13,550 bases of DNA from NCBI GenBank assembly GCA_044356865.1, contig JBIKVN010000069.1, positions 1 to 13,550 of the forward strand. Direction: 5' to 3'. This document shows positions 4,557 to 11,938 of this stretch, in pieces (positions within the stretch are counted from its first letter, which is position 1; the number at the start of each line of letters is the position of its first letter). Origin of the DNA: JBEIUL01 sp044356865 (GTDB taxonomy: Bacteria > Planctomycetota > Phycisphaerae > Phycisphaerales > SM1A02). Under the pieces are notes generated by a model. It searched no databases and was not told where the DNA came from. It saw only the letters and a program-made list of their open reading frames with translations. The position numbers and the translations under genes are program-made.

Positions 4557-7394
4557 ATGCCGCTTCCTGCTTTCGTCGGTTCGTTCCTCTCCGTCTCGCT
4601 CGCCACGGTCGTTCTCGCGGTTCCCCAAGCCATCGACGAGACCGTCGCCCAGTCGGCTCCCGACGGCGCCCCGTCCGGCCCCGGCCCCGGCGGCCCGCGC
4701 GGCGGCAGCGACCTGCCCAAGTTCGACGACGTCTCGAAGGGCTTCGAGCGGGTGCAGAGCGGCGACCAGCCGTCGCTCTTCGGCCTGTGGGTGAACCGCA
4801 AGGACGAGCAGGCCCTTGTCGAGTTCCCGAAGGGCTGGGAGAAGATGAAGTTCTTCATCGCCGCGACCCCCGCGGGCGGCGTGATCTTCTCCGGCCTCCA
4901 GGGCCCGGCCCGCTACGTCTTCTGGCGGCAGTACGGGAACCGGCTGGCCCTCGTCGAGCCGCAGCTCGACGTACGCTCGAACGGCGAGCAGTCGAGCAAG
5001 GACTCGGTCAAGCGGATCTTCACCGACCGGGTGCTGCTCGAGATCCCGATCGCGGCGATGGGTCCGGGCGGCCAGCCGGTGATCGACCTCGACCAGCTGC
5101 TGGTCGCCCAAGGGGCGCAGATCAGCGGCCAGGCCCTGAACCCGCGGCTCGCGAAACTGACGAAGACCAAGTCGTTCCCGCAGAACCTCGAGATCGCGGT
5201 CGAGGCCCCGGACCAGGGCGGCAGCTACAAGAGCGTCCATTACTCGATCTCGGCGATCCCCGAGCAGGGCGCGTACAAGCCCCGGCCCGCCGACGACCGC
5301 GTGGGCTACTTCCTCACCGATTACCGCGACCTCGGCCAGTACGGCACCGAGACGAACATGGTGCGGTACATCAACCGGTGGGACCTCCAGAAGCGCGACC
5401 CGAAGCTGAGCGTCTCGCCGCCCAAGGAACCGATCGTCTTCTACGTCGAGCACACCGTGCCGGTGCGGTACCGCCGGTTCGTCCGTGACGGCATCCTGCA
5501 GTGGAACGACGCGTTCCGGAAGATCGGCATCGACAACGCGATCGAGGTCTACCAGCAGGACGAGGTGACCGGGGCCCACATGGACAAGGACCCCGAGGAC
5601 GTCCGCTACAACTTCGTGCGGTGGCTCAACAACGACGTGGCGACGGCCATCGGGCCGAGCCGTGCCCACCCGCTCACCGGGCAGATCCTCGACGCCGACA
5701 TCATCCTGACCGACGGCTGGATCCGGGCGTTCTACAACTGGTACGACGAGCGACCGCTCGACGCGGCGCAGAGCCTCTCGTCCGAATCGCTGGTCTGGCT
5801 CGAGAGCCATCCCGAGTGGGATCCGCGCCTGCTCGGCCTGCCGGTCGACCAGCGCGACGCCGAGCTCAAGCTACGGCAGGCGCGGGCCGCGGCGGGCGAC
5901 CCCGACCCGGCGGACAGCCGCAAGGATCCGCTCGTCGCCGGCCGTCCCGAGTTCCTCGAGGTGATGCGGATCACGACCGGGGGGGACGCGTTGGCGGGCC
6001 ACGGCGATCCGGCCCACCGCTGCGGTGCGACCTGCTTCGCGGCCCAGGGCCTCGCGATGGACATGGCCTTCGCCAACATGCAGCTCGAGATGTTCGGCAT
6101 GATCGGGCAGGAGACGCCGAAGCCCGGCACGCCGCCGGCCGAACCGACCGGCGACCTGCTTGACGGCGTGCCCGAGGCGTTCGTCGGCCCGCAGCTCGAG
6201 CACCTGGTCGCCCACGAGGTCGGCCACACCCTCGGACTGCGGCACAACTTCAAGAGCTCGTCGCTCTACACGCTCGACGAGATCAACAGCGAGGCCGTGA
6301 AGGGCAAGAAGCCGCTCGGCGGCTCGGTCATGGATTACCTCCCGACGAACTTCAACGTCGACGGCGAGGCGGTCCAGGGCGACTACACGATGATCGGGAT
6401 CGGGCCCTACGACCTCTGGGCGATCGAGTACGGCTACACCTTCGACGACCCGGCGAAGGTCCTCGCCCGCGTCGGCGAGCCCGGCCACGCCTACCTCACC
6501 GACGAGGACACCGGCGGCCCCGATCCGCTCGCCCGCCGCTACGACTTCTCGAAGGATCCGCTTGACTACGCGAACGCCCAGATGGAACTGGTGCGGAAAC
6601 TTCGGTCTCGCCTGCTCGCCGGCTACCTGAAGGACGGCGACGCGTGGGAGCGGGTGCGGAAGGGCTACCTGAAGACCCTCGGCAAGCAGCGGCAGATGAT
6701 CGACATGATGTCGGGTTGGGTCGGCGGCACGCACGTCAACCGCGTGAAGAAGGGCGACCCGAACACCGGCGACCCGCTGGTGCCGGTCGACGCGAAGCAG
6801 CAGCGGGCGGCCCTGCAGTTCGTGATCGAGAACGCCTTCCGCGACGACGCGTACGGCCTCTCGCCCGAGCTGCTCAACAAGATGAGCGTCGAGAAGTGGA
6901 GCTTCGAGTTCGGGCCCGGCTCGTCGAGCACCTGGCCGATCAACGACCAGATCGCGGCGCTGCAGGGCACGGCCCTGACGCTGATCGTGAATCCCTCGAC
7001 GCTCACCCGCGTCATGGACAACGAGCTGCGGACCCCGGCCGGCCAGGATGCGATCACGCTGCCCGAGCTCATGAACGCCCTGAGCGGCGAGATCTACAAG
7101 GAACTCGGCGAGTCGAACGCCGGCAAGGGCTGGAACGACCGTAACCCGATGGTCTCGGCGTTCCGCCGCAACCTGCAGGTTGACTACACCGACCGGCTCA
7201 TCAAGGTCGCGACCGGGAACGCGAGCATGCCGCGCACCGTCCGGCAGCAGGCCCAGTTCGAGCTCGAGAAGCTCTCGACGCGGCTCGCCGCCCTCGAGAA
7301 GTCGGGCAAGCTCGACGGCTACACCGCCGCCCACGTCAGCGACATGGCCGAGCGGGTGAAGAAGGCCCGCGAGGCGATCTACGTGGCGCAGTGA
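4557..7394 (+). CDS. Secreted zinc-dependent metalloprotease, Met-zincin (DUF5117/DUF4953) family
   Basis: This is a 945-residue exported peptidase. I chose the ATG at 4557 because it begins a signal peptide (about residues 1-22, PLPAFVGSFLSVSLATVVLA) and has AGGAA (4542-4546) 10 nt upstream. The frame is open further back, but only as a shadow of the previous gene. A Gly/Pro-rich linker (about 35-50) is followed by a DUF5118/DUF5117-like region (about 55-240) and the conserved VGYF...YINRWDLQK stretch from residue 249. The catalytic core holds the metzincin zinc motif HEVGHTLGLRH at 553-563 (ligands His553, His557, His563; catalytic Glu554). A Met-turn-like SVMDY follows, with Met592. The C-terminus is helical and charged. 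Family and size agree with known members (about 800-950 residues). Their substrates are largely unknown; a digestive or envelope-processing role is inference. The gene is flanked by terminators on both sides, so it appears monocistronic. Confidence 0.93.
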   Translation: MPLPAFVGSFLSVSLATVVLAVPQAIDETVAQSAPDGAPSGPGPGGPRGGSDLPKFDDVSKGFERVQSGDQPSLFGLWVNRKDEQALVEFPKGWEKMKFFIAATPAGGVIFSGLQGPARYVFWRQYGNRLALVEPQLDVRSNGEQSSKDSVKRIFTDRVLLEIPIAAMGPGGQPVIDLDQLLVAQGAQISGQALNPRLAKLTKTKSFPQNLEIAVEAPDQGGSYKSVHYSISAIPEQGAYKPRPADDRVGYFLTDYRDLGQYGTETNMVRYINRWDLQKRDPKLSVSPPKEPIVFYVEHTVPVRYRRFVRDGILQWNDAFRKIGIDNAIEVYQQDEVTGAHMDKDPEDVRYNFVRWLNNDVATAIGPSRAHPLTGQILDADIILTDGWIRAFYNWYDERPLDAAQSLSSESLVWLESHPEWDPRLLGLPVDQRDAELKLRQARAAAGDPDPADSRKDPLVAGRPEFLEVMRITTGGDALAGHGDPAHRCGATCFAAQGLAMDMAFANMQLEMFGMIGQETPKPGTPPAEPTGDLLDGVPEAFVGPQLEHLVAHEVGHTLGLRHNFKSSSLYTLDEINSEAVKGKKPLGGSVMDYLPTNFNVDGEAVQGDYTMIGIGPYDLWAIEYGYTFDDPAKVLARVGEPGHAYLTDEDTGGPDPLARRYDFSKDPLDYANAQMELVRKLRSRLLAGYLKDGDAWERVRKGYLKTLGKQRQMIDMMSGWVGGTHVNRVKKGDPNTGDPLVPVDAKQQRAALQFVIENAFRDDAYGLSPELLNKMSVEKWSFEFGPGSSSTWPINDQIAALQGTALTLIVNPSTLTRVMDNELRTPAGQDAITLPELMNALSGEIYKELGESNAGKGWNDRNPMVSAFRRNLQVDYTDRLIKVATGNASMPRTVRQQAQFELEKLSTRLAALEKSGKLDGYTAAHVSDMAERVKKAREAIYVAQ

Positions 7395-7419
7395 GCGGCG
7401 GGAAATCCCGGATGAACCG

Positions 7420-7446
7420 AGGCCGCGCCGCGGGGCGCGGCCTTTT
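7420..7446 (+). terminator. Strong intrinsic terminator between convergent genes
   Basis: AGGCCGCGCC (7420-7429) pairs perfectly with GGCGCGGCCT (7434-7443) around a GCGG tetraloop, and the T-run covers 7443-7446. It starts 26 bp after the metalloprotease stop. Its last base is also the last base of the convergent transporter gene's stop codon. On the minus strand the U-tract is poor, so it is mainly a plus-strand terminator, though it may act on both. Confidence 0.85.
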
Positions 7447-9077
7447 CACGCGCCGGCCGCGACCGGCGCGGGTGGCGCCGGCACCAGCCGCAGCTGCCGC
7501 ACCAGCCAGACCGTGCGCTCGAAGAGCGAGAGGGCGAGCAGCAGGTCAGCCTCGGCGCGGGCGGAAGCGGCGCCGCCGCCCCGCACCACGGCGCTGCGGG
7601 CCTGCTCGAGCAGGTCACCGCGGTCGGAGGTCATCTCGGCGAGCATCATCCGGTCGAGCTCGTCGCCCCGCTCGATCACCTCGACCACGGTCCGGAGGAT
7701 CGTGTCGAGGCTCTCGACGAGCGAGGTCGCGAGCGTCGCGGCGCCGGGATCCTGCCGAAGCGGTCCGGCCACGCCCGCGAGGTCGTCGAGCGCCGTCGCG
7801 AGCTGGGCGATGATCCGCTCGCGGTCGGTGGCGGCGAGGATCCGCCGGCGGGCCTCGATCGACGCGTCGCGCCTCGCGAGTTCGCCGAGATAGGCCGACA
7901 CCTCGACGTCAAGGGCCGCGATCGCGGCTTTCGTGATGGGAGGCGTCGCCTCGCCCGGCCGCGGGTCGCGATCGCTGCGGACCCCGCCGAGCAGGCCCGA
8001 TGCGAGCCCGAGCATCCGCCTCTGCTCGCGATCGACCAGCTCGAGGGCGACGTCCGGCGCCTGCAGGGCGCTCTCGTCGAGGAACCGCGGCTTCTGGAGC
8101 GACTGCTCGAGCGTGGGCGGGGCGAGCCGGTCGAGCAGGGCCGGCGCCCGCGGAAGCAGCGCGGTTCCGACGAGGGCGGTGAGCACCTGCTGGATCGCGA
8201 ACGCGGTCGCGAGGCCCCGGCCCGGGTCGGCGGTCCCCGCGAGGTCGAGCAGGCCCGGCACCAGCCCGCCCTGCGCCGCGAGGAGCCAAACCGCGAGCAC
8301 GATGCCCGAGACGGCATTGATCAACGCCTGGAACACCGCCAGCTGCCGTGAGTTTCCCTTGAGCCCCGAGCCGAGCAGCAGCACGCTCAGCCCGATGCCG
8401 AGACCGGTGCCGTGGATGCACATCAGGGTCTGGGCCGGTGCGAGCACGCCGTGCACGCAGAGCGTCACGAGCACGATGATGATTCCCGACGAGCTCTGGA
8501 TCACGGTGCGCAGCAGCATTCCCGCGAGAAACCCGAGAAGGAGCGAGCTGTTGAGGCTCTCGGCCACGCCCGCGAACCACGCCTGCTGCGGCAGCGGACC
8601 GGTCGCGTCCTTCATGAACTTCAGCCCGAGGAAGAGCAGCCCGACGCCGAGGAAGGAACGCAGCATCGGGTCGAACTTCCCGGTGCGGCCGAGCCCGATC
8701 ACCACGCCGCTCATGCCGATCAGGAACAGCGTCGCGAGCCTCAGGTCGACGGCCGCGATGAAGACGAGGGCCGCGGTTCCCACGTTCGCCCACGAGACGA
8801 CGGTCAGGGCCCGCCGAAGCGGCAGCAGCCCGGAGGTCACCAGCCCGACGAGCAGGAACGCCACCGCGGTCGCGCTTTGCGAGATCGCCCCGAAGAGCAC
8901 GCCCCAGGTCGCGGCGAGCGGTCCGCTGGCGACCAGCTTGGTGACGATGGCGCGGAAGCGGCGGTTCGCGAGGCCCTTCAGGCTGGTCTTGACGAAGTCG
9001 AGGCCGAGGAAGAAGAACGCGAGGCCCGCGAGGAAGGTGACGGCCAGGGCTCCGGCCGTGTTTTCGGTGGTGAGCAT
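7446..9077 (-). CDS. Na+/phosphate cotransporter (PNaS/SLC34-like) with C-terminal PhoU-like domain
   Basis: This is a 543-residue inner-membrane transporter. The start at 9077 is fixed by a strong GGAGGA six bases upstream. The frame stays open to 10181, but that stretch is antisense to the next operon. The N-terminal 310 residues hold 8-9 hydrophobic segments arranged as two repeats. Each repeat carries the family's Q-S-x motif: QSAT at 67-70 and QSSS at 194-197. In characterised Na/Pi cotransporters these form the substrate and sodium site. Residues about 340-530 are a cytoplasmic helical PhoU-like domain rich in Arg, Glu and Leu. The length and the fused PhoU domain match the bacterial YjbB/NptA type. 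Expected role: sodium-coupled phosphate movement. Direction cannot be told, since E. coli YjbB acts in export. The preceding STAS gene ends 17 bp upstream, so the two are almost surely co-transcribed. Confidence 0.92.
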   Translation of the reverse strand: MLTTENTAGALAVTFLAGLAFFFLGLDFVKTSLKGLANRRFRAIVTKLVASGPLAATWGVLFGAISQSATAVAFLLVGLVTSGLLPLRRALTVVSWANVGTAALVFIAAVDLRLATLFLIGMSGVVIGLGRTGKFDPMLRSFLGVGLLFLGLKFMKDATGPLPQQAWFAGVAESLNSSLLLGFLAGMLLRTVIQSSSGIIIVLVTLCVHGVLAPAQTLMCIHGTGLGIGLSVLLLGSGLKGNSRQLAVFQALINAVSGIVLAVWLLAAQGGLVPGLLDLAGTADPGRGLATAFAIQQVLTALVGTALLPRAPALLDRLAPPTLEQSLQKPRFLDESALQAPDVALELVDREQRRMLGLASGLLGGVRSDRDPRPGEATPPITKAAIAALDVEVSAYLGELARRDASIEARRRILAATDRERIIAQLATALDDLAGVAGPLRQDPGAATLATSLVESLDTILRTVVEVIERGDELDRMMLAEMTSDRGDLLEQARSAVVRGGGAASARAEADLLLALSLFERTVWLVRQLRLVPAPPAPVAAGA

Positions 9078-9083
9078 CCCGAG

Positions 9084-9089
9084 TCCTCC
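9084..9089 (-). promoter_or_regulatory. Ribosome binding site of the Na/Pi cotransporter gene
   Basis: The minus strand reads GGAGGA here, six bases before the ATG at 9077 and just after the STAS stop codon. It is the clearest Shine-Dalgarno in the window and settles the transporter's start. It also implies separate initiation within a joint mRNA. Confidence 0.8.
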
Positions 9090-9094
9090 GGTGT

Positions 9095-9475
9095 TCAGAG
9101 CCGTCGGGCCGCCGCCTCGACATCGGCCTCGAGCATCAGGACCTTGCCCAGACCCGCGAGCATCAGGGTCTGGCGGACACTGTCCGCGGCCCCGCTTACC
9201 GCAATCCCGCCGCCGAGCGGCTTCACCCCGCGAAGCAGACGCAGGATGGCCCCGAGGCCCATGCTTGAGATGAAGGTGAGTTCCCGGCAGTCGAGTACGA
9301 CGCGGGTCGTTCCCGAGGAGAGCAGCTCGCCGAAATGACGCTCGCAGGCATCGTGGGAACTCGCCTCGAGTCGGCCGACGAGGCTTACGACCTTGGCGGG
9401 GTGGCCCGACGTGGTGGCTGCCGAACCGACCACGGTCACGCGGAAATCGCCGGCAAGAATTTCGCCAAGGGTCAT
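9095..9475 (-). CDS. Stand-alone STAS-domain protein (anti-sigma-factor-antagonist type)
   Basis: This is a 126-residue soluble protein consisting almost wholly of one STAS domain (about residues 10-125). Its core reads VVLDCRELTFISSMGLGAILRL at 59-80. Ser71 aligns with the serine of SpoIIAA-type proteins that is phosphorylated by a partner kinase. The preceding Asp is Ser here (Ser70) and the following Ser is Met (Met72), close to the common ISSxGL variant. In this family, unphosphorylated protein binds an anti-sigma kinase or another partner, and phosphorylation releases it. No kinase or sigma-factor gene is in the window; the only operon partner is the Na/Pi transporter 17 bp downstream. 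The start at 9475 is preceded by eight C on the minus strand and has no Shine-Dalgarno, yet a -10-like box lies only 8 nt before the ATG, so a leaderless message is likely. A role in controlling the transporter is my inference. Confidence 0.88.
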   Translation of the reverse strand: MTLGEILAGDFRVTVVGSAATTSGHPAKVVSLVGRLEASSHDACERHFGELLSSGTTRVVLDCRELTFISSMGLGAILRLLRGVKPLGGGIAVSGAADSVRQTLMLAGLGKVLMLEADVEAAARRL

Positions 9476-9483
9476 GGGGGGGG

Positions 9484-9512
9484 ACGCTATGGGCTCGACC
9501 TGCCCTTGGCAA
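9484..9512 (-). promoter_or_regulatory. Candidate promoter of the STAS-Na/Pi operon
   Basis: On the minus strand TTGCCA (9512-9507, 5/6 match to TTGACA) and TAGCGT (9489-9484, 3/6 match to TATAAT) are 17 bp apart. The predicted start falls at or within a base or two of the STAS ATG at 9475, which explains the absence of a ribosome binding site. Confidence 0.45.
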
Positions 9513-9599
9513 TGTCGATGTTCGGGTCGAGTGAAGAGGTTCGTGCGGATAACCGGGCCGATCCGCGGATCGGGGCTTCCGGCCGGTGAGACGGCCCGT

Positions 9600-9605
9600 T
9601 ACGAT
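9600..9605 (+). promoter_or_regulatory. Candidate -10 element (TACGAT) for the PSCyt1/DUF1501 operon
   Basis: TACGAT matches TATAAT at 4 of 6 positions and lies 6 nt before the GTG at 9612. Transcription would start at about the start codon, suggesting a leaderless mRNA. No clear -35 hexamer is present. Confidence 0.3.
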
Positions 9606-9611
9606 CGCCCC

Positions 9612-11930
9612 GTGCGGTCCGAGCGAGGCCTTTTGCGGTACGGGTACGGGCGGCGCGGGACATCGTGTCGGGCGATCGCGATCGGTACGGCCCTGTGGGC
9701 CGGCGATGCGGCCTTCCCCGACGGACCGCCGGTCGACCCCGACGCGGTGCGGCGGGTGCTCGCGTCGAGATGCCTGCGCTGCCACGGCGGGGTCCGCGAG
9801 CGGGCGGGGCTGAATCTCGGGACGAACGAGGGGATCCGGAAGGGCGGCGTGAGCGGCCACCCGACCGTCGTCCCCGGCGATCCCGCGGCGAGCGAACTGT
9901 GGAAGCGGGTGGTCAGCGACGATCCCGACGAGCGGATGCCGTCCGAAGGCGATCCGTTGCCGGCGGCCGAGGTTGAATTGCTTCGGCGATGGATCGAGCA
10001 GGGCGGGACCCTCGCGCCGCCCTGGTCGTTCACGCCGCCGGTCGAGCCGGAGCTGCCGGCGATCGTGGACGAGCGCTGGCCGCGGCGGGACCTCGACCGG
10101 TTCGTCGCCGCGGGATTCGCGCGGGCCGGGCTTGCACCCGCGCCCGAGGCGTACCGCGAGACGCTGTGCCGGCGGCTGCATCTCGATCTCATCGGTCTCC
10201 CGCCGACGCCCGAGCGGCTCGAGGAGTTCCGCCGCGACGAGCGCCCCGACGCCTACGAGCGGCTCGTCGACGAGCTGCTCGCGTCACCGCGCTACGGCGA
10301 GCGGTGGGCCCGCGGCTGGCTCGACCTCGCCCGCTACGCCGACACGCAGGGCTACGAGAAGGACGGCCGCCGCACGATCTGGGCGTGGCGGGACTGGATC
10401 ATCGGGGCCCTCGACCGCGACCTGCCCTACGACGAGATCGTCGTCCGTTGCCTCGCCGGCGACCTGCTGCCCGACGCGACCGACGACGATCGCATCGCGA
10501 CGGCGTTCCACCGGAACACGCTGGTGAACGCCGAGGGCGGCACCGACGACGAGGAGTTCCGCATGGCGGCGGTCTTCGATCGCGTCGCCACGACCTGGCA
10601 GGGATTCCTCGGCACGACGTTCCAGTGCGTGCAGTGCCATGGGCACCCGTACGAGCCGATTTCGCACGAGGAGTATTTCCGCTTCCTCGCGTTCCTGGAC
10701 CAGACCGAAGACGCCGATCGTGACGACGAGCAGCCGGTGCTGGCGACGCGGCCGCCGTTCTGGCGCGAGCGGCAGCGCGAGGCCGAGGCGCGGGCCGCGG
10801 TCGCGTCGGGCGACGATCCCGAGATCGCCCGCGAGTTCGCGATCCTGGCGGAGACCACGGTGCCGGTGATGCGCGAGCTGCCCGCCGATCGCCGCCGCGT
10901 CACGCGGTTCCTCGAGCGGGGCAGCCTGTCGTCGCCGACCTTCGCGGTCGAGCCGGGGACGCCGGCGGCGCTGCCGCCGTTCCCGTCGGATGCGCCGCGC
11001 GACCGCCTCGGCCTCGCGCGATGGATCGTCTCGCCCGACAATCCGCTCTTCGACCGCGTCGCGGTGAACCGCGCGTGGGAGACGCTCTTCGGCCGCGGGC
11101 TGGTCGAGACGAGCGAGGATTTCGGCAGCCAGGGCTCGCCGCCCGACGACCGGGCGCTTCTCGATCATCTCGCCCTGCGGTTCCGCGAGCTCGGGCGATC
11201 GTGGAAGTCGCTGCTGCGCGAGATCGTGACGAGCGAGACGTACCGCCAGTCGAGCGTGCCGAGTCCGGAGACGCTCGAGCGAGACCCCGACAATCGTCTC
11301 CACTCGCGGGCCCCGCGCTTCCGGCTCGAGGCCGAGGCGGTGCGCGACGCGACCCTCTTCGCGGCGGGGCTTCTGAGCGAGCGGAAGTTCGGGCCGAGCG
11401 TGATGCCGCCGCAGCCCGACGGCGTGTGGGCGGTGGTGTATTCGGGCGATTCGTGGCAGGTGTCGCCGGGGCCCGACCGGTACCGCCGCGCGATCTACAC
11501 GTTCTGGCGGCGATCGAGCCCGTACCCGTCGCTGGTGGCCTTCGACGCGACCAGCCGCGAGACCTGCTCGGTGCGGCGGGGGAGGAGCAACACGCCGCTC
11601 GCGGCGCTCGTCACGCTCAACGATCCGGCGTTCGTCGAGGCGGCGCGGGCGCTGGCCGACCGGGCGATGGCGAACGCGGCGGGGCCGGACGCCATTCTCG
11701 AGGCGATGTTCCTGCGGACGGTCTCGCGATCGCCGCGGCCGAAGGAAACGGCGACGCTCACCGCGCTGTTCGATGCGGAACGCGGGCGCTTCGCGGCCGA
11801 TCCGGCGGCGGCGCGGGCGTGGCTTGCGATTCCGGACGCGGAGATCGCTGCCGCGACCGTCGACCGTGCCGCATGGGCGTCGGTCGCCCACGCGATCCTG
11901 AACCTCGACGAGTTCCTGAGCCGAGGCTGA
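9612..11930 (+). CDS. Planctomycete cytochrome-like protein, PSCyt1 + DUF1549 + DUF1553 (PSD1)
   Basis: This is a 772-residue exported protein. I chose the GTG at 9612 because an Arg-rich n-region (RSERGLLRYGYGRR) and a hydrophobic stretch follow as a signal peptide, and the upstream frame lies in the divergent promoter region. A PSCyt1 domain (about 42-130) carries a c-type haem motif CLRCH at 54-58. DUF1549 spans about 160-360, with the family's LIGLPPTP, EGGTDDEEFR and a second CxxCH motif, CVQCH, at 339-343. DUF1553 spans about 463-750, opening with DRLGLARW (464-471) and including FGRGLVET. The product should sit in the periplasm and may bind haem at one or two sites. At 772 residues it is one of the shorter versions and has no extra carbohydrate-binding module. 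The family is greatly expanded in planctomycetes, but no activity is established. The DUF1501 gene starts 8 bp downstream, the usual pairing. Confidence 0.95.
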   Translation: MRSERGLLRYGYGRRGTSCRAIAIGTALWAGDAAFPDGPPVDPDAVRRVLASRCLRCHGGVRERAGLNLGTNEGIRKGGVSGHPTVVPGDPAASELWKRVVSDDPDERMPSEGDPLPAAEVELLRRWIEQGGTLAPPWSFTPPVEPELPAIVDERWPRRDLDRFVAAGFARAGLAPAPEAYRETLCRRLHLDLIGLPPTPERLEEFRRDERPDAYERLVDELLASPRYGERWARGWLDLARYADTQGYEKDGRRTIWAWRDWIIGALDRDLPYDEIVVRCLAGDLLPDATDDDRIATAFHRNTLVNAEGGTDDEEFRMAAVFDRVATTWQGFLGTTFQCVQCHGHPYEPISHEEYFRFLAFLDQTEDADRDDEQPVLATRPPFWRERQREAEARAAVASGDDPEIAREFAILAETTVPVMRELPADRRRVTRFLERGSLSSPTFAVEPGTPAALPPFPSDAPRDRLGLARWIVSPDNPLFDRVAVNRAWETLFGRGLVETSEDFGSQGSPPDDRALLDHLALRFRELGRSWKSLLREIVTSETYRQSSVPSPETLERDPDNRLHSRAPRFRLEAEAVRDATLFAAGLLSERKFGPSVMPPQPDGVWAVVYSGDSWQVSPGPDRYRRAIYTFWRRSSPYPSLVAFDATSRETCSVRRGRSNTPLAALVTLNDPAFVEAARALADRAMANAAGPDAILEAMFLRTVSRSPRPKETATLTALFDAERGRFAADPAAARAWLAIPDAEIAAATVDRAAWASVAHAILNLDEFLSRG

Positions 11931-11938
11931 CGCCGCCC

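Noticed and set aside
3200..4858. Minus-strand open frame of 552 codons
   Set aside because: It is antisense to the 3290 gene and the start of the metalloprotease gene, crosses a clear terminator, has no domain, and has low-complexity Arg/Val/Glu composition.
9476..9483. Run of eight C (minus strand) directly before the STAS start as a phase-variation tract
   Set aside because: The tract is only 8 bases long in high-GC DNA and sits outside the reading frame. It could affect promoter-to-start spacing, but a single sequence gives no evidence of length variation.
9078..10181. Upstream extension of the Na/Pi transporter frame
   Set aside because: It would overlap the STAS gene in another frame and be antisense to PSCyt1. 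The strong GGAGGA before 9077 and the immediate membrane segment fix the start at 9077.
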